A DNA stretch of 64,000 nt from JARRRD01 sp046706685. Lineage in GTDB: Bacteria > Nitrospirota > Thermodesulfovibrionia > Thermodesulfovibrionales > UBA6898. Both the position numbers and the translations under genes were made by a program. Position 1 is the first letter of the stretch; each line of letters starts with the position of its first letter. Location of the stretch: the NCBI GenBank assembly GCA_046706685.1, contig JBJKPE010000052.1, positions 1 to 64,000 on the forward strand, written 5' to 3'. Below the pieces are notes generated by a model, which was not told where the DNA came from, did not search any database, and was given only the letters and a program-made list of their open reading frames with translations. Below, one piece after another: positions 1-7,907 of this stretch.

Positions 1-41
1 TCGAACGCCTTCAGGATTGTTTCTCTCGGTGTCATAGCCAT
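1..41 (-). CDS. Partial CDS, N-terminus of a UroD/MtaA-like protein (left edge)
   Basis: Only the first 13 codons are inside the window, reading leftward and off the edge. They begin ATG-GCT-ATG-ACA and give MAMTPRETILKAF. A strong ribosome-binding site (GGAGGAAGGA, 43-52 on the plus strand) precedes the ATG. The start MTPRE.IL.AF is the usual opening of uroporphyrinogen decarboxylase-family proteins, including the corrinoid methyltransferases MtaA/CmuA. With so few residues this is a family guess from the N-terminal pattern only. It lies 12 bases after the receiver-like gene, so the two probably share a transcript. Confidence 0.45.
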   Translation of the reverse strand, partial: MAMTPRETILKAF

Positions 42-53
42 CTTCCTTCCTCC

Positions 54-404
54 TTAACTATTCGAAATTTTGCTGACGCTCATAAAATTATGTATCAAAT
101 TCTTCAGTTCCGATAGATCCATGGGCATATTTATCCCCAGTCCGTCCTGATCGACGTCGTTACAGCCGACGAGAATCACCGTTGTTTCTGGTGATACCGT
201 ATTAATGATCTTGGTGGCGTCTCCCACAGGCAGACCAAATGGCTGGGAGTCGATAATTACAGCGCTGTAGCTCTGCTCAAGGACCATGCGGACCGCAAGC
301 GCCGGGTGGTCGGCGGTTTCGACTTCGAACCCCTCGTCCCTCAAAATACCGTAAATGTTCTTGATCGATAGGGGGTTGTGCGTGCAGAGAAGAATCTTGT
401 TCAC
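54..404 (-). CDS. Degenerate response-regulator receiver-like protein
   Basis: About 116 residues resembling a single CheY-like receiver with no output domain. The GTG at 404 is chosen because the protein then opens directly with the first beta strand (NKILLCTHN). The reading frame is open to a TTG at 467, but those extra residues do not look like a receiver. A candidate phospho-acceptor Asp sits in VIIDSQ (about residue 52). The acidic pair normally following strand 1 is replaced by CTHN, and the conserved Lys near the end is not evident (MPMDL). It is therefore probably a phosphorylation-independent or decayed receiver. No good ribosome-binding site is visible at either start. The UroD-like gene follows it on the same strand. 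Confidence 0.6.
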   Translation of the reverse strand: MNKILLCTHNPLSIKNIYGILRDEGFEVETADHPALAVRMVLEQSYSAVIIDSQPFGLPVGDATKIINTVSPETTVILVGCNDVDQDGLGINMPMDLSELKNLIHNFMSVSKISNS

Positions 405-709
405 GTGAAAAGAAGAGCAATTCCAATGCCATGTGCCGTCAATCCATGGTCGAAGAAGAAAGGACAATTATTCGGACGCTGTTATCTATGCATTAAAACC
501 TCTCACCACCCCGCTAATAATGGCCTTCCTGAATTCCACTCTCTTAAGGGTGCGGCAACCGTCGAGGGAAACCCTGCCGAAAAGAAAGAAGGATTCCCCA
601 TGAGGGCGGGCACAGGCCGGCAAACCGAAACGACAGGAATTCGAAGTTTCGTTTGTATGAGTTGCCGAATTAATAATGGCTGTTTGAGAGGAGTCCAAGT
701 AGAAAAATG
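405..709. other. Intergenic region between metF and the receiver gene
   Basis: About 300 bases with no convincing gene. Open frames here lack ribosome-binding sites and family resemblance. The only clear structure is the bidirectional terminator at its right end. I compared it with the c-di-GMP and cobalamin riboswitch signatures I know and saw no convincing match. Confidence 0.5.
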
Positions 710-731
710 CCCCATAGGATGGGGAATTTTT
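703..731. terminator. Bidirectional intrinsic terminator after metF
   Basis: The core CCCCAT-AGG-ATGGGG (710-724) is a perfect 6-bp hairpin. It is flanked by an A-run on the left and a T-run on the right that extend the stem after one mismatch. Read leftward, it lies just past the metF stop and is followed by a run of Ts. Confidence 0.75.
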
Positions 732-1596
732 ACACACTATCCAGGGCATCGATTATAGCGCTTACTTCCTCGGACCTGTTCATGCTATAGAAATGGAGAT
801 ACCTTGCACCGTTTTCAAGGAGGTCCCGGCATTGTTTTATAGCCAGCTCAACGCCCAGTTTTCTCATTTCCCGGGGGTTGTCGAGAAAGGGTTCCATCGC
901 GGTCCGCACACTCTTAGGCACCGTCGCACTGCAGAAATTTGCAAATTCCGTAATCTTCCTGCAGTCGGTCACGGGCATGATTCCGGGAAAGATCGGGATG
1001 TCTATTCCTATTTTTTGGGCCCTGTCCATGAACTCATAGAAATAACGGTTGTCGAAGAACATCTGTGTAATGGCGAAGTCGGCGCCGGCCTCTATCTTCC
1101 TTTTTGTGTATTCCATGTCCTTTTCGATACTCGGGGATTCGAAATGGCCTTCGGGATAGACAGCTACGGCTATCGAAAAATAGTCGTAGTCCGCGATGAA
1201 GTCGACGAGGTCTTTCGCGTACTTGAATTCCCCCGCCGACGCATCGAACCCGGGCGCATCCCTCGGCAGATCGCCTCGAAGGGCCAGTATATTGTCGATT
1301 CCACGCGACGCGTAATCCCTGAGAAGGGCGTCCATGGAAGACCTGTCTGCTCCTATGCATGTCAGATGGGACATGACGGTCAGTCCGGTTTCCTCCCGTA
1401 TCCAACCGAGCGCATTACTTGTCCTGTCCTGTGTGCTCCCGCCGGCGCCGTACGTCACCGAGGCATACAGTGGGTTGAAGCGTGCGAGGTCATGCACGAC
1501 CTTCATGAATTTCGTCCGGCCTTCGGCCGATTTAGGAGGAAAGAATTCGAAGGAAACCCCTCTTTCTCTTTCCTTGAGTACATCCCTGATTTTCAT
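730..1596 (-). CDS. metF: Methylenetetrahydrofolate reductase
   Basis: A 288-residue protein of normal MetF length. This FAD enzyme reduces 5,10-methylene-THF to 5-methyl-THF for methionine synthesis or, in acetyl-CoA-pathway organisms, C1 metabolism. Family signatures in order: FEFFPPK near residue 18, TYGAGGS near 50, SHLTC near 76, LALRGD near 104, YPEGH near 148, QMFFDNRYF near 180, PGIMPV and the C-terminal LHFYSMN. The ATG at 1596 is 7 bases after the stop of the OsmC-like gene, suggesting a two-gene transcript ended by the hairpin at 703-731. No metV-like partner is adjacent. Confidence 0.95.
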   Translation of the reverse strand: MKIRDVLKERERGVSFEFFPPKSAEGRTKFMKVVHDLARFNPLYASVTYGAGGSTQDRTSNALGWIREETGLTVMSHLTCIGADRSSMDALLRDYASRGIDNILALRGDLPRDAPGFDASAGEFKYAKDLVDFIADYDYFSIAVAVYPEGHFESPSIEKDMEYTKRKIEAGADFAITQMFFDNRYFYEFMDRAQKIGIDIPIFPGIMPVTDCRKITEFANFCSATVPKSVRTAMEPFLDNPREMRKLGVELAIKQCRDLLENGARYLHFYSMNRSEEVSAIIDALDSV

Positions 1597-1603
1597 CGCA
1601 GGC

Positions 1604-2119
1604 CTATCGGGTTATAACGATTTCGCCTGAGACATTTGTCGGCTTTGTCAGACTGTCAACCACTGGACAGTGCGCAACAACCCTCTCCGCGAGTTCCCGG
1701 ACCTTCTTCTCATCGTCCGGGGTTTCGATCTGAAAGGTATACTTCAGGTCCCTGAAGCCCGCCGCAACGTCGTCGATCATGAAAAGACCCCTGAGGTCCA
1801 GGGTTCCCTCGACTTCGACGTTGAGAGAATTTATGGTGAACCCTTCGTGAACGGCGAACTCGTAGAACGCAGCCTCGATGCAGGCGGCAAAGGCTGAAAG
1901 CAGAAGTTCGATCGGGTTGGGGGCCTTGTTGCTCCCGCCCGCCGCCTCTCCATAATCGCATTTCACGAGATGTTCTCTCACCCTGGTCTCCGTATAAAGT
2001 TTCTCGATATGCCTGGATGAGACCTTGGGCTTGTAGATAGCTGTTTCCGGCCTTTTACTGAAGCACTGCAGCCTGCTTGAAACGATTTCTTTTAGACCTC
2101 TTTCACTGTTTTTTCCCAC
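1604..2119 (-). CDS. OsmC/Ohr family protein
   Basis: A 171-residue OsmC-like protein, a family of thiol-dependent peroxidases acting on organic hydroperoxides. The two redox cysteines are visible, one in the helix LLLSAFAACIEAAFYEF (about residue 79) and one in VAHCPVVDSL. The N-terminal 35 residues are longer than usual. The start is a GTG at 2119 with AAAGGAGG upstream; an overlapping ATG (2119-2121) is out of frame. It precedes metF by 7 bases on the same strand. Enzymatic activity is inferred from the conserved cysteine pair; the OsmC subfamily has members of unknown function. Confidence 0.85.
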   Translation of the reverse strand: MGKNSERGLKEIVSSRLQCFSKRPETAIYKPKVSSRHIEKLYTETRVREHLVKCDYGEAAGGSNKAPNPIELLLSAFAACIEAAFYEFAVHEGFTINSLNVEVEGTLDLRGLFMIDDVAAGFRDLKYTFQIETPDDEKKVRELAERVVAHCPVVDSLTKPTNVSGEIVITR

Positions 2120-2331
2120 ATGAAACCTCCTTTTAGTGCCGTCCCTCGAAAATGGAGCAATAAGAATGCCATGCCCTATTATGACATGCCGCCGGGGGTA
2201 GCAGGAACATCCGGCTTAAGCCGCTGTCTCGCCGCAGATGCGGTCGGATACGAACTTGCGGAGATTGCAGGGGGATCTGTTTTGCGATATGGTGTAAAAG
2301 AGAGTCTCACTACATTCCAGGGAGGATTATC

Positions 2332-2901
2332 ATGGCAGCGAAAGAATTGTTCGAACAGGCTCAGCGCCTTTTCATAGGAGGCAAGCATAGAGAAAGCATA
2401 GAGAAATTTACAGAGGCCCTGAAAGCCGGCTCAGAGCCGGGTATAACGTATCTCAGCCGGGGGGCCGCTTACCTGAAGATGAATGAGCCCGATAAGGCCA
2501 TCGAAGATTTTACGCGAGGCATCGAGGCAGACCCGGAGAAGGCCAATGCGTATTATTACCGCGGAGCGGCACATATGGCGAAGGACGAATATGAGAAGGC
2601 AGTCGCCGATATGAACTGCGCCATCGAACTGAAGCCGGACCACCGTGCGGCGATTTTCGCGCGGGGGATGGCTAAGGTGAGCCTCGGCAGGAAGGAGGAG
2701 GGCGCGACAGACATAAAGACCGCTATGACCCAAGCGGAGGCCGCGGTGCAGGGTTTTGCCGACACCTACGGCTGGAGGACCCAGGTCGAAAAGGTGATCG
2801 CCGCGCTGGAGGGAGAAAGAAGGCCCGAGACGATGATCCTGAGCGACGAGGAGATGAAGACACTGAAGAAACTGCTCTTGCCTGAAGAAGGCGGAGCGTA
2901 G
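2332..2901 (+). CDS. TPR-repeat protein
   Basis: A 189-residue soluble protein with three consecutive tetratricopeptide repeats (roughly residues 1-35, 36-69 and 70-103). These carry the typical pattern, such as YLSRGAAYLKMNEPDKAIED and YYYRGAAHMAKDEYEKAVAD. A charged helical tail of about 85 residues follows. No signal peptide is seen. The ribosome-binding site AGGGAGGA is well placed before ATG 2332. TPR proteins are scaffolds, and the partner cannot be told from this sequence. It is divergent from the OsmC gene across about 210 bases that should hold both promoters. Confidence 0.85.
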   Translation: MAAKELFEQAQRLFIGGKHRESIEKFTEALKAGSEPGITYLSRGAAYLKMNEPDKAIEDFTRGIEADPEKANAYYYRGAAHMAKDEYEKAVADMNCAIELKPDHRAAIFARGMAKVSLGRKEEGATDIKTAMTQAEAAVQGFADTYGWRTQVEKVIAALEGERRPETMILSDEEMKTLKKLLLPEEGGA

Positions 2902-3002
2902 ATCGCGGTGAATTCACTGAATCCGCCTGATGCGGATAAATCTCTGCGAACGATGCGTCTATGCGGTGAAATGCATTTTGGTTCCGGCTTTGCCTGGTTA
3001 CG

Positions 3003-3971
3003 ATGAAGGTGCTTGTCACAGGAGGAACCGGGTTTGTCGGCCGGGGAGTCGTTGACCTTCTTGCCGGGGGGAACCATGCGGTCAGGCTCTTTTCGCGAAA
3101 ACCTTCCCTCCCCGAAAACCTGGCAGGAGGGAGCGTCGAGTTTTTTCATGGCGACCTTGAAGACTTCTCCTCAGTATCCAGTGCGATGGAAGGGATCGAG
3201 GTCTTCTTTCATATAGGGGAGATAAAGAACATCTCAAAGGCCGCGGCGCAGAGAAATATAAGGCTGGTAGAACAGATAACTGATAATCTGGGGAAGAAAG
3301 GCGTCAGGCGGTTCGTATTTGTCAGTTCCATCACGGTGGCAGGGATACCGTCTGCTCTGCCTGCTACGGAGGAGACCTCGCCGGATATTATTTTTGACGA
3401 CCACTACACCTCTTATAAGCGGGAATGCGAAAGGTATATTGCCGGCAACTCGGGGGGTGCTCAGTACGCGGTGATAAGGCCCGCCCCGGTTTACGGTCCG
3501 GGCTCCCGCTATCTTGGACGGATAGTGGGTGCGGTAAAGAAGCTGGGTCCTGTGGGCCTGCCGTTCCCCGGCGATGCAAGAAACCTTGCGCCTCTGATTT
3601 ACGTGAAGGACCTTGCAAAGGCCATTTATCTTTCCGGATTCGCGGATGGGTCCGTGGACCAGATATTCAATATTACCGACGGCGTCCGGCACAGCTGGTT
3701 CGATTTCATTTCGACTATTACCGAGTTCTCCGGGAAGAGGCTCAGGATAGTGCCCGTTCCACCCTTTCTGTTTAAATTTCCTTCATTTTTTCTGGACCTG
3801 TTTTCGGGTATCTTCGGTTTTGAACTTGATATGCAGCACTATCTCGATTTTTTTTCGAAAAATATTTTTTACGACAATGCAAAGGCAAAAAATCTTCTCG
3901 CATGGGAACCCGAATACACTGTCCTCGCGGACGGCGTGAAGGAAATGGTGAGAAGCCTTAGGGGTGATTAA
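3003..3971 (+). CDS. NAD-dependent epimerase/dehydratase (extended SDR)
   Basis: A 322-residue Rossmann protein. The NAD-binding glycine motif TGGTGFVG is at residues 7-14. The SDR catalytic tyrosine-lysine appears as SYKRE (HYTSYKREC, near 140), and SSIT upstream supplies the Ser. The C-terminal part resembles the 3-beta-hydroxysteroid dehydrogenase/isomerase-like group (DxRxLAPLIYVKDLA, substrate lid). The substrate is unknown: nucleotide-sugar and sterol/hopanoid intermediates are both possible. It is followed after 5 bases by the YihY-type gene, so the two are probably co-transcribed. Confidence 0.85.
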   Translation: MKVLVTGGTGFVGRGVVDLLAGGNHAVRLFSRKPSLPENLAGGSVEFFHGDLEDFSSVSSAMEGIEVFFHIGEIKNISKAAAQRNIRLVEQITDNLGKKGVRRFVFVSSITVAGIPSALPATEETSPDIIFDDHYTSYKRECERYIAGNSGGAQYAVIRPAPVYGPGSRYLGRIVGAVKKLGPVGLPFPGDARNLAPLIYVKDLAKAIYLSGFADGSVDQIFNITDGVRHSWFDFISTITEFSGKRLRIVPVPPFLFKFPSFFLDLFSGIFGFELDMQHYLDFFSKNIFYDNAKAKNLLAWEPEYTVLADGVKEMVRSLRGD

Positions 3972-3976
3972 GATTT

Positions 3977-5320
3977 ATGGTCGATGTTCAGGCAAAGATA
4001 GATGATTTCCTGATTAAGAGGGCATGGGAGCCCGACACTGCATCCAGGACGAAGCCGCAGGCTTTCCTTATAAGAGCTCTCCGCGTGGTCTCCATACTCT
4101 ACTGGGGCCTGTTGGATGAGCAGCTCAATCTCAGGGCCATGAGCCTCGTCTATACGACGCTCCTCTCCTTCGTGCCGCTTCTGGCGGTAAGTTTTTCAGT
4201 TCTGAAGGCGTTGGGAGCCCAGACCCACCTGGAACTGCTCCTCTATGATTTCCTCGCCCCCCTCGGCCCCAAGGGCGTTGACCTTTCGATGAGTATCATA
4301 GGTTTTGTCGAAAACGTGAAAGTGGGAGTTTTGGGTTCGGTGGGGCTCGCCTTTCTTCTCTACACGGTGATATCGAATATCAACAAGATTGAGAGCACAC
4401 TCAATTTTATATGGGGTGTCAGGAATCCCCGGGGGCTTGCCCAGAGATTCAGCAGTTATCTGAGCGTTATTCTTGTCGGGCCGGTACTTGTTTTTTCGGC
4501 CCTCGGACTTACGGCCTCTCTGATGAATTATCATGTCGTGCAGAGGCTGATCGCCATGCAGCCTTTCGGTACGGTCGTATATCTGGCCGGCAAGGTCGTT
4601 CCGTATTTATTCGTCTGGGCGGCTTTCACCTTCGTATATGTTTTTCTCCCCAATACGAGCGTCAGGATAAAATCGGCATTCACGGGCGGACTGGTCGCGG
4701 CGGTGATGTGGGAAACGGCCGGTTGGATATTCGCCTCATTCATTGCATCATCTACCAAGTATTCCTTCATATATTCCGGTTTTGCCATAGTGATGCTTTT
4801 CATGATCTGGTTGTATTTGAACTGGTTAATACTCCTGATCGGCACCAGAGTATCCTTTTACCATCAATATCCGCAGTTCCTGGCGGCCAGCGGAAAGACG
4901 TGTCAAATGGGTGAGAGACTGAGGGAGAGGCTTGCCGTTTACATCATGTTTCTTATCGGGTATAATTTTCACCTGGGCCTCGGACACTGGCAGTTCGACA
5001 GCCTCGTGAACCGGCTGGGCTATCCGGTGAGTGCCGTGAGGGAAACTATAACTGCACTTGAACGAAAGGGATTACTGGTTCGGGCCGCAGAAGAATCTGC
5101 CTATCTTCCCGGGAAAGCCATGGATGCTATTTCGGTGAGGGACGTGCTGGATGTGGTGAGAGAGTCGGGAGAAAAAGTCCCCGTTTGTGCCGAAACAGGA
5201 TTTTTTTCCGTCCCGGAGGTCGATAAGATCATGACGAGAATTGACGATGCCATCGGGGACTCACTCAAAAAGGAGACGCTGAAGACGCTTGTGCTCTCTG
5301 TCGAGACCAGGATTTCTTGA
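3977..5320 (+). CDS. YihY/BrkB family inner-membrane protein with C-terminal winged helix
   Basis: A 447-residue protein. Residues about 30-300 match the YihY (formerly RNase BN) family: an amphipathic start, then six hydrophobic segments, with family motifs SLVYTTLLSFVPLLAV, KIESTLNFIWGV and YSGFAIVMLFMIWLYLNW. After the last membrane segment there is a cytoplasmic domain of about 140 residues that looks like a winged helix (VSAVRETITALERKGLLV). Biochemical function is not established for the family. Its gene follows the SDR gene by 5 bases and is closed by a strong terminator. Confidence 0.88.
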   Translation: MVDVQAKIDDFLIKRAWEPDTASRTKPQAFLIRALRVVSILYWGLLDEQLNLRAMSLVYTTLLSFVPLLAVSFSVLKALGAQTHLELLLYDFLAPLGPKGVDLSMSIIGFVENVKVGVLGSVGLAFLLYTVISNINKIESTLNFIWGVRNPRGLAQRFSSYLSVILVGPVLVFSALGLTASLMNYHVVQRLIAMQPFGTVVYLAGKVVPYLFVWAAFTFVYVFLPNTSVRIKSAFTGGLVAAVMWETAGWIFASFIASSTKYSFIYSGFAIVMLFMIWLYLNWLILLIGTRVSFYHQYPQFLAASGKTCQMGERLRERLAVYIMFLIGYNFHLGLGHWQFDSLVNRLGYPVSAVRETITALERKGLLVRAAEESAYLPGKAMDAISVRDVLDVVRESGEKVPVCAETGFFSVPEVDKIMTRIDDAIGDSLKKETLKTLVLSVETRIS

Positions 5321-5406
5321 GTATCCTATAGGCGGCATGCTGTCTCAGGCTTCACGCAGTAACTGTCTTACGCCTCCAATAGATCGCGCGCTGCCGGGGC
5401 ACGAAT

Positions 5407-5441
5407 AAAAAACCGCCCCCGTTTCCCGAAGGCGGTTTTTC
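5407..5441. terminator. Intrinsic terminator after the YihY-type gene
   Basis: The inverted repeat AACCGCC ... GGCGGTT (about 5411-5437) is flanked by an A-run on the left and a T-run on the right. It can serve both the rightward YihY-type gene and the leftward secreted-protein gene. Confidence 0.85.
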
Positions 5442-5509
5442 TATGCTGTCCCAAAAAAGTCTGTCTCAGGCGGTCAGCCATATCGGACGGCAACAGACAA
5501 CCAACTAGG

Positions 5510-6568
5510 TTATCTTTTATTGTTGCCGGCAGCACTGGCAGAACATGCCCCTGCGACTACCGTAGCCGTATTGCTTGCGTCAACCAAACTTGCGGCGGCG
5601 CCGATCGGCTCACTCCCCGGACAGGAGTCACCGGCCCCCGGCTTCACCGAGCCGATCCACCCGTATGCAAGATGCCAGGTAACCCATAAGGTTTCTCCTT
5701 CTCCGACGTTTATCGTGCACGGCCCGGCTGGTCCGCATGGAGTACCGTCATTATTTACCATATTAAATGAATCGACGTCCTGGGTGAAGCCGGACGTGTC
5801 GAAGGTATAAGCATGCAGCGCATTCGCTCCCTGAGGGACAAGATTCAGCAGGCCGCTCAATTGGATCTGCACGTCGACGGCAGGGCCATCGTTCGTCCAG
5901 ATATAATTGTAATAAAACTGGCCCGGATTCGTCGCAACGATTGTACCGTTCTTTTTGTCGATAAGCATAAACGTTCCGCCGCTATCGGTCGATACCAGCG
6001 CCCCCTGGCAGTCGACGAGGAAATCGCCGCTGGAGTCGGTGAAAAAGCAGGTCGGACCAGACGGGTCGTCGCATTCATTTACGTGAATCTTTACCTGGAT
6101 GCTGTTAGGATTGCCTGCGGTAACCTCGTTATTTGGATAGGTAATATTTATGTTGAGCGTGTAGTCTCCCGGTGCCAGTGAACCGCTGGCAATGCTGATA
6201 TTCTTTGTCACGGTAGTCCCATCATCTGCGAGAGTGAAATTGGCCGGAAGGCTGGTGGCTGTGCCACTCAGTTCCGTGCTGCCGCTCTTGGTGAATCCGA
6301 TTGTGTAGGAATCTCCAGCTGTGTTCATGTTGCTGACCATAAGCTCCACGTGCAGCGTATCACTGAATGAACTATTGCAGGTTAGCGTATAGGCGTAAAC
6401 CCAGTTGGACCCAATTTCGTCCGGATTATTGCCATTGCCGCTGGTTTTTGCCGTTACTGTGAGGGCATCCTTAGGCGACGGCGGCACCGCCATCGAAGGC
6501 TGGACAAAAAGTGCGATCGTTGCGGCCGCGATACACATAAGCATCATAATAAATCTGCTCTTACTCAT
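5510..6568 (-). CDS. Secreted protein of unknown function, Ig-like/beta-rich
   Basis: A 352-residue protein with a clear Sec signal peptide (hydrophobic residues 6-23, cleavage near SMA-VPP). The remainder is rich in Thr, Ser, Asn and Gly, contains about eight cysteines that could form disulfides, and alternates hydrophobic residues as beta-sandwich proteins do. No catalytic motif or membrane anchor is recognised. A G-rich ribosome-binding site (GGGGGGAAAT) precedes ATG 6568. It lies 71 bases downstream of the PilZ gene on the same strand, so c-di-GMP-linked surface expression is possible but unproven. Confidence 0.7.
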   Translation of the reverse strand: MSKSRFIMMLMCIAAATIALFVQPSMAVPPSPKDALTVTAKTSGNGNNPDEIGSNWVYAYTLTCNSSFSDTLHVELMVSNMNTAGDSYTIGFTKSGSTELSGTATSLPANFTLADDGTTVTKNISIASGSLAPGDYTLNINITYPNNEVTAGNPNSIQVKIHVNECDDPSGPTCFFTDSSGDFLVDCQGALVSTDSGGTFMLIDKKNGTIVATNPGQFYYNYIWTNDGPAVDVQIQLSGLLNLVPQGANALHAYTFDTSGFTQDVDSFNMVNNDGTPCGPAGPCTINVGEGETLWVTWHLAYGWIGSVKPGAGDSCPGSEPIGAAASLVDASNTATVVAGACSASAAGNNKR

Positions 6569-6639
6569 TTTATTTCCCCCCTGTTTGCCTGTTTAGAGTT
6601 ATCTTCCAATACCGGCTATGGCCGGCTCCCCCTTCCACC

Positions 6640-6933
6640 TTATATGAGATATCTCACCCCCACTCTGTAATATCTACTGGACGGTTTCACCCACAATACC
6701 TCGGCGAGCACCGGCAGGGTTATGCCAAAGTCCCTGAAAGGAAGGGAAAGCCTCACGACCTCCCTCTCGCCGAGCGCATGGTAAGTACTGAAGCCGAGCC
6801 CCCCCTGGCTGATATTCAGGCAATGTGCGCGGTAATGCGCAGGCCGGACCTTTTTTGGCCCCATGGCCATCGTTTCGAACCTGATTTTTTCGGGATAGAG
6901 ATGACGGCTGTTCACTCTGGTGTTCGATGTCAT
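6640..6933 (-). CDS. PilZ-domain protein
   Basis: A 97-residue single-domain protein. The NxSxxG signature of PilZ is present (LNISQGGLGF, about residues 45-54). Arginines are present near the N-terminus (NTRVNSRHLYPEKIR) where the RxxxR c-di-GMP motif should lie, though spacing is not canonical, so ligand binding is uncertain. The start is ATG 6933, preceded by GGAGGAGC. The frame is open further upstream, but that extension covers the promoter region. Divergent from the LuxR-type gene. Confidence 0.8.
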   Translation of the reverse strand: MTSNTRVNSRHLYPEKIRFETMAMGPKKVRPAHYRAHCLNISQGGLGFSTYHALGEREVVRLSLPFRDFGITLPVLAEVLWVKPSSRYYRVGVRYLI

Positions 6934-6982
6934 GGTTTGCTCCTCCGATAGTTTCAGCCTACTCTTCTGCTCTCTTGAAAAC

Positions 6983-7002
6983 AATCCCACGAAAGTGGGA
7001 TT
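6983..7002. promoter_or_regulatory. Perfect hairpin between divergent pilZ-like and luxR-like genes
   Basis: AATCCCAC-GAAA-GTGGGATT is an 8-bp perfect inverted repeat with a GNRA-type GAAA loop, in the 112-base space between two divergent starts. It could be an RNA hairpin in a leader or a DNA operator. The T-run after it is too short for a confident terminator call. Confidence 0.45.
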
Positions 7003-7045
7003 TTCGCCTCCCCTTCGCTTTTTTTTACGATTTAAAAGAGATAGA

Positions 7046-7591
7046 ATGAGTGCTATGGATCAGATAGCAGACATCATAAGGCGCAGGTCGGCGCCCGGGA
7101 TCCTGATCTTTGACCTGGGCGGCACCCTGAAGTTCTCCAATAAAGAGGCCTCAGAGCTCATGGCCTCCCTTCCGGACCTGTGCGAAACGGTCTGGACGCT
7201 CTGTTGTCAGGAAAGGAGCGGTGGCGATTCTTCGGAAGGAGGTGAAGGAGATCGTCGGCTAGCGACAGTCTATCGGAGCGATCGCTTCCCGCCATTTGCC
7301 ATCAGGGTCTTCCCGGTCGGAGAGGCCGGCAGCAGCGAAGCAGGCCACCTGATGGTCCTTCTCGAAAAGGTCGCCGAAAAGCGTACCCTGGACCTCGAAA
7401 AGGCGAAGACCAGGTACAATCTGTCAAAGAGGGAACTGGAAGTGCTCGTCCTCATCAGCAGGGGGCTGACCTGCAGGGAGACTTCAGAGAGGCTCTTCAT
7501 AAGTGAGCAGACGGCAAAGGACCACGTCAGGCATATTATGAGAAAAGTGGGCGTTAATTCAAGAGGTGCTCTATTTTCAGCTCTCCAATGA
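7046..7591 (+). CDS. LuxR-family transcriptional regulator with PAS-like N-terminus
   Basis: About 181 residues. The C-terminal 65 residues form a GerE/LuxR helix-turn-helix: LSKRELEVLVLISRGLT, ETSERLFISEQTAKDHV and RHIMRKVGVNSR are all typical. The N-terminal part (IADIIRRRSAPGILIFDLGG) looks like a reduced PAS sensor. There is no receiver domain. ATG 7046 is chosen because upstream codons overlap the divergent gene's control region; the ribosome-binding site (AAGAGA) is weak. The ligand and targets are unknown. The neighbouring PilZ gene is a plausible target. Confidence 0.8.
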   Translation: MSAMDQIADIIRRRSAPGILIFDLGGTLKFSNKEASELMASLPDLCETVWTLCCQERSGGDSSEGGEGDRRLATVYRSDRFPPFAIRVFPVGEAGSSEAGHLMVLLEKVAEKRTLDLEKAKTRYNLSKRELEVLVLISRGLTCRETSERLFISEQTAKDHVRHIMRKVGVNSRGALFSALQ

Positions 7592-7712
7592 TTCAGTGCC
7601 TACACGGCATGAAAGCTCCTCAAACAGGAGGGAATGATTTTATGATCTTTCCAGCATACCGATATTCCAATCGAGAGAAAAAGCCTGCTTCCCGGCAGGC
7701 AAGGAGGATTCA

Positions 7713-7907
7713 ATGACAAAAGCTGTACCGGAAGGATTTCAGAGCGTCACCCCGATGTTGACGCTCGTGCGTAAGGCGATTGAATTCTGCAAACAGGCCC
7801 CAGGCTCCGCAGGGCGTTTCATCATGCCGGGGCCCGACGGGAAAGGGGTTATGCATGCCGGGCTGCTTACAGGCGACTCGATAATAATAACTGGTGGTAT
7901 GACATGA
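7713..7907 (+). pseudogene. Half-size VOC/PhnB-like (glyoxalase-fold) protein
   Basis: The 64 residues match the N-terminal half of PhnB-like VOC proteins: AVPEGFQSVTP, KAIEFCKQA, then RFIMPGPDGKGVMHAGLLTGDSI. Full-length relatives have about 130-150 residues, built from two beta-alpha-beta-beta-beta modules. This copy stops right after the first module (GDSIIITGGMT). It keeps a good ribosome-binding site (AAGGAGG), with a small GCCTGC/GCAGGC hairpin just upstream. Its TGA overlaps the ATG of the next gene. It is either a truncated gene retained for translational coupling or a genuine one-module VOC protein. Confidence 0.65.

Noticed and set aside
405..709. Possible c-di-GMP or cobalamin riboswitch
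   Set aside because: Fragments resemble riboswitch words, such as a CAGGCCGGCAAACC run, but the second conserved block is missing and no gene starts downstream in the right orientation.
378..758. Rightward open frame of about 126 codons opposite the receiver gene and metF end
   Set aside because: No ribosome-binding site, mixed composition and overlap with a terminator hairpin; judged non-coding.
2120..2377. Rightward frame before the TPR gene
   Set aside because: It shares bases with the promoter regions and the TPR start in another frame; no family resemblance.
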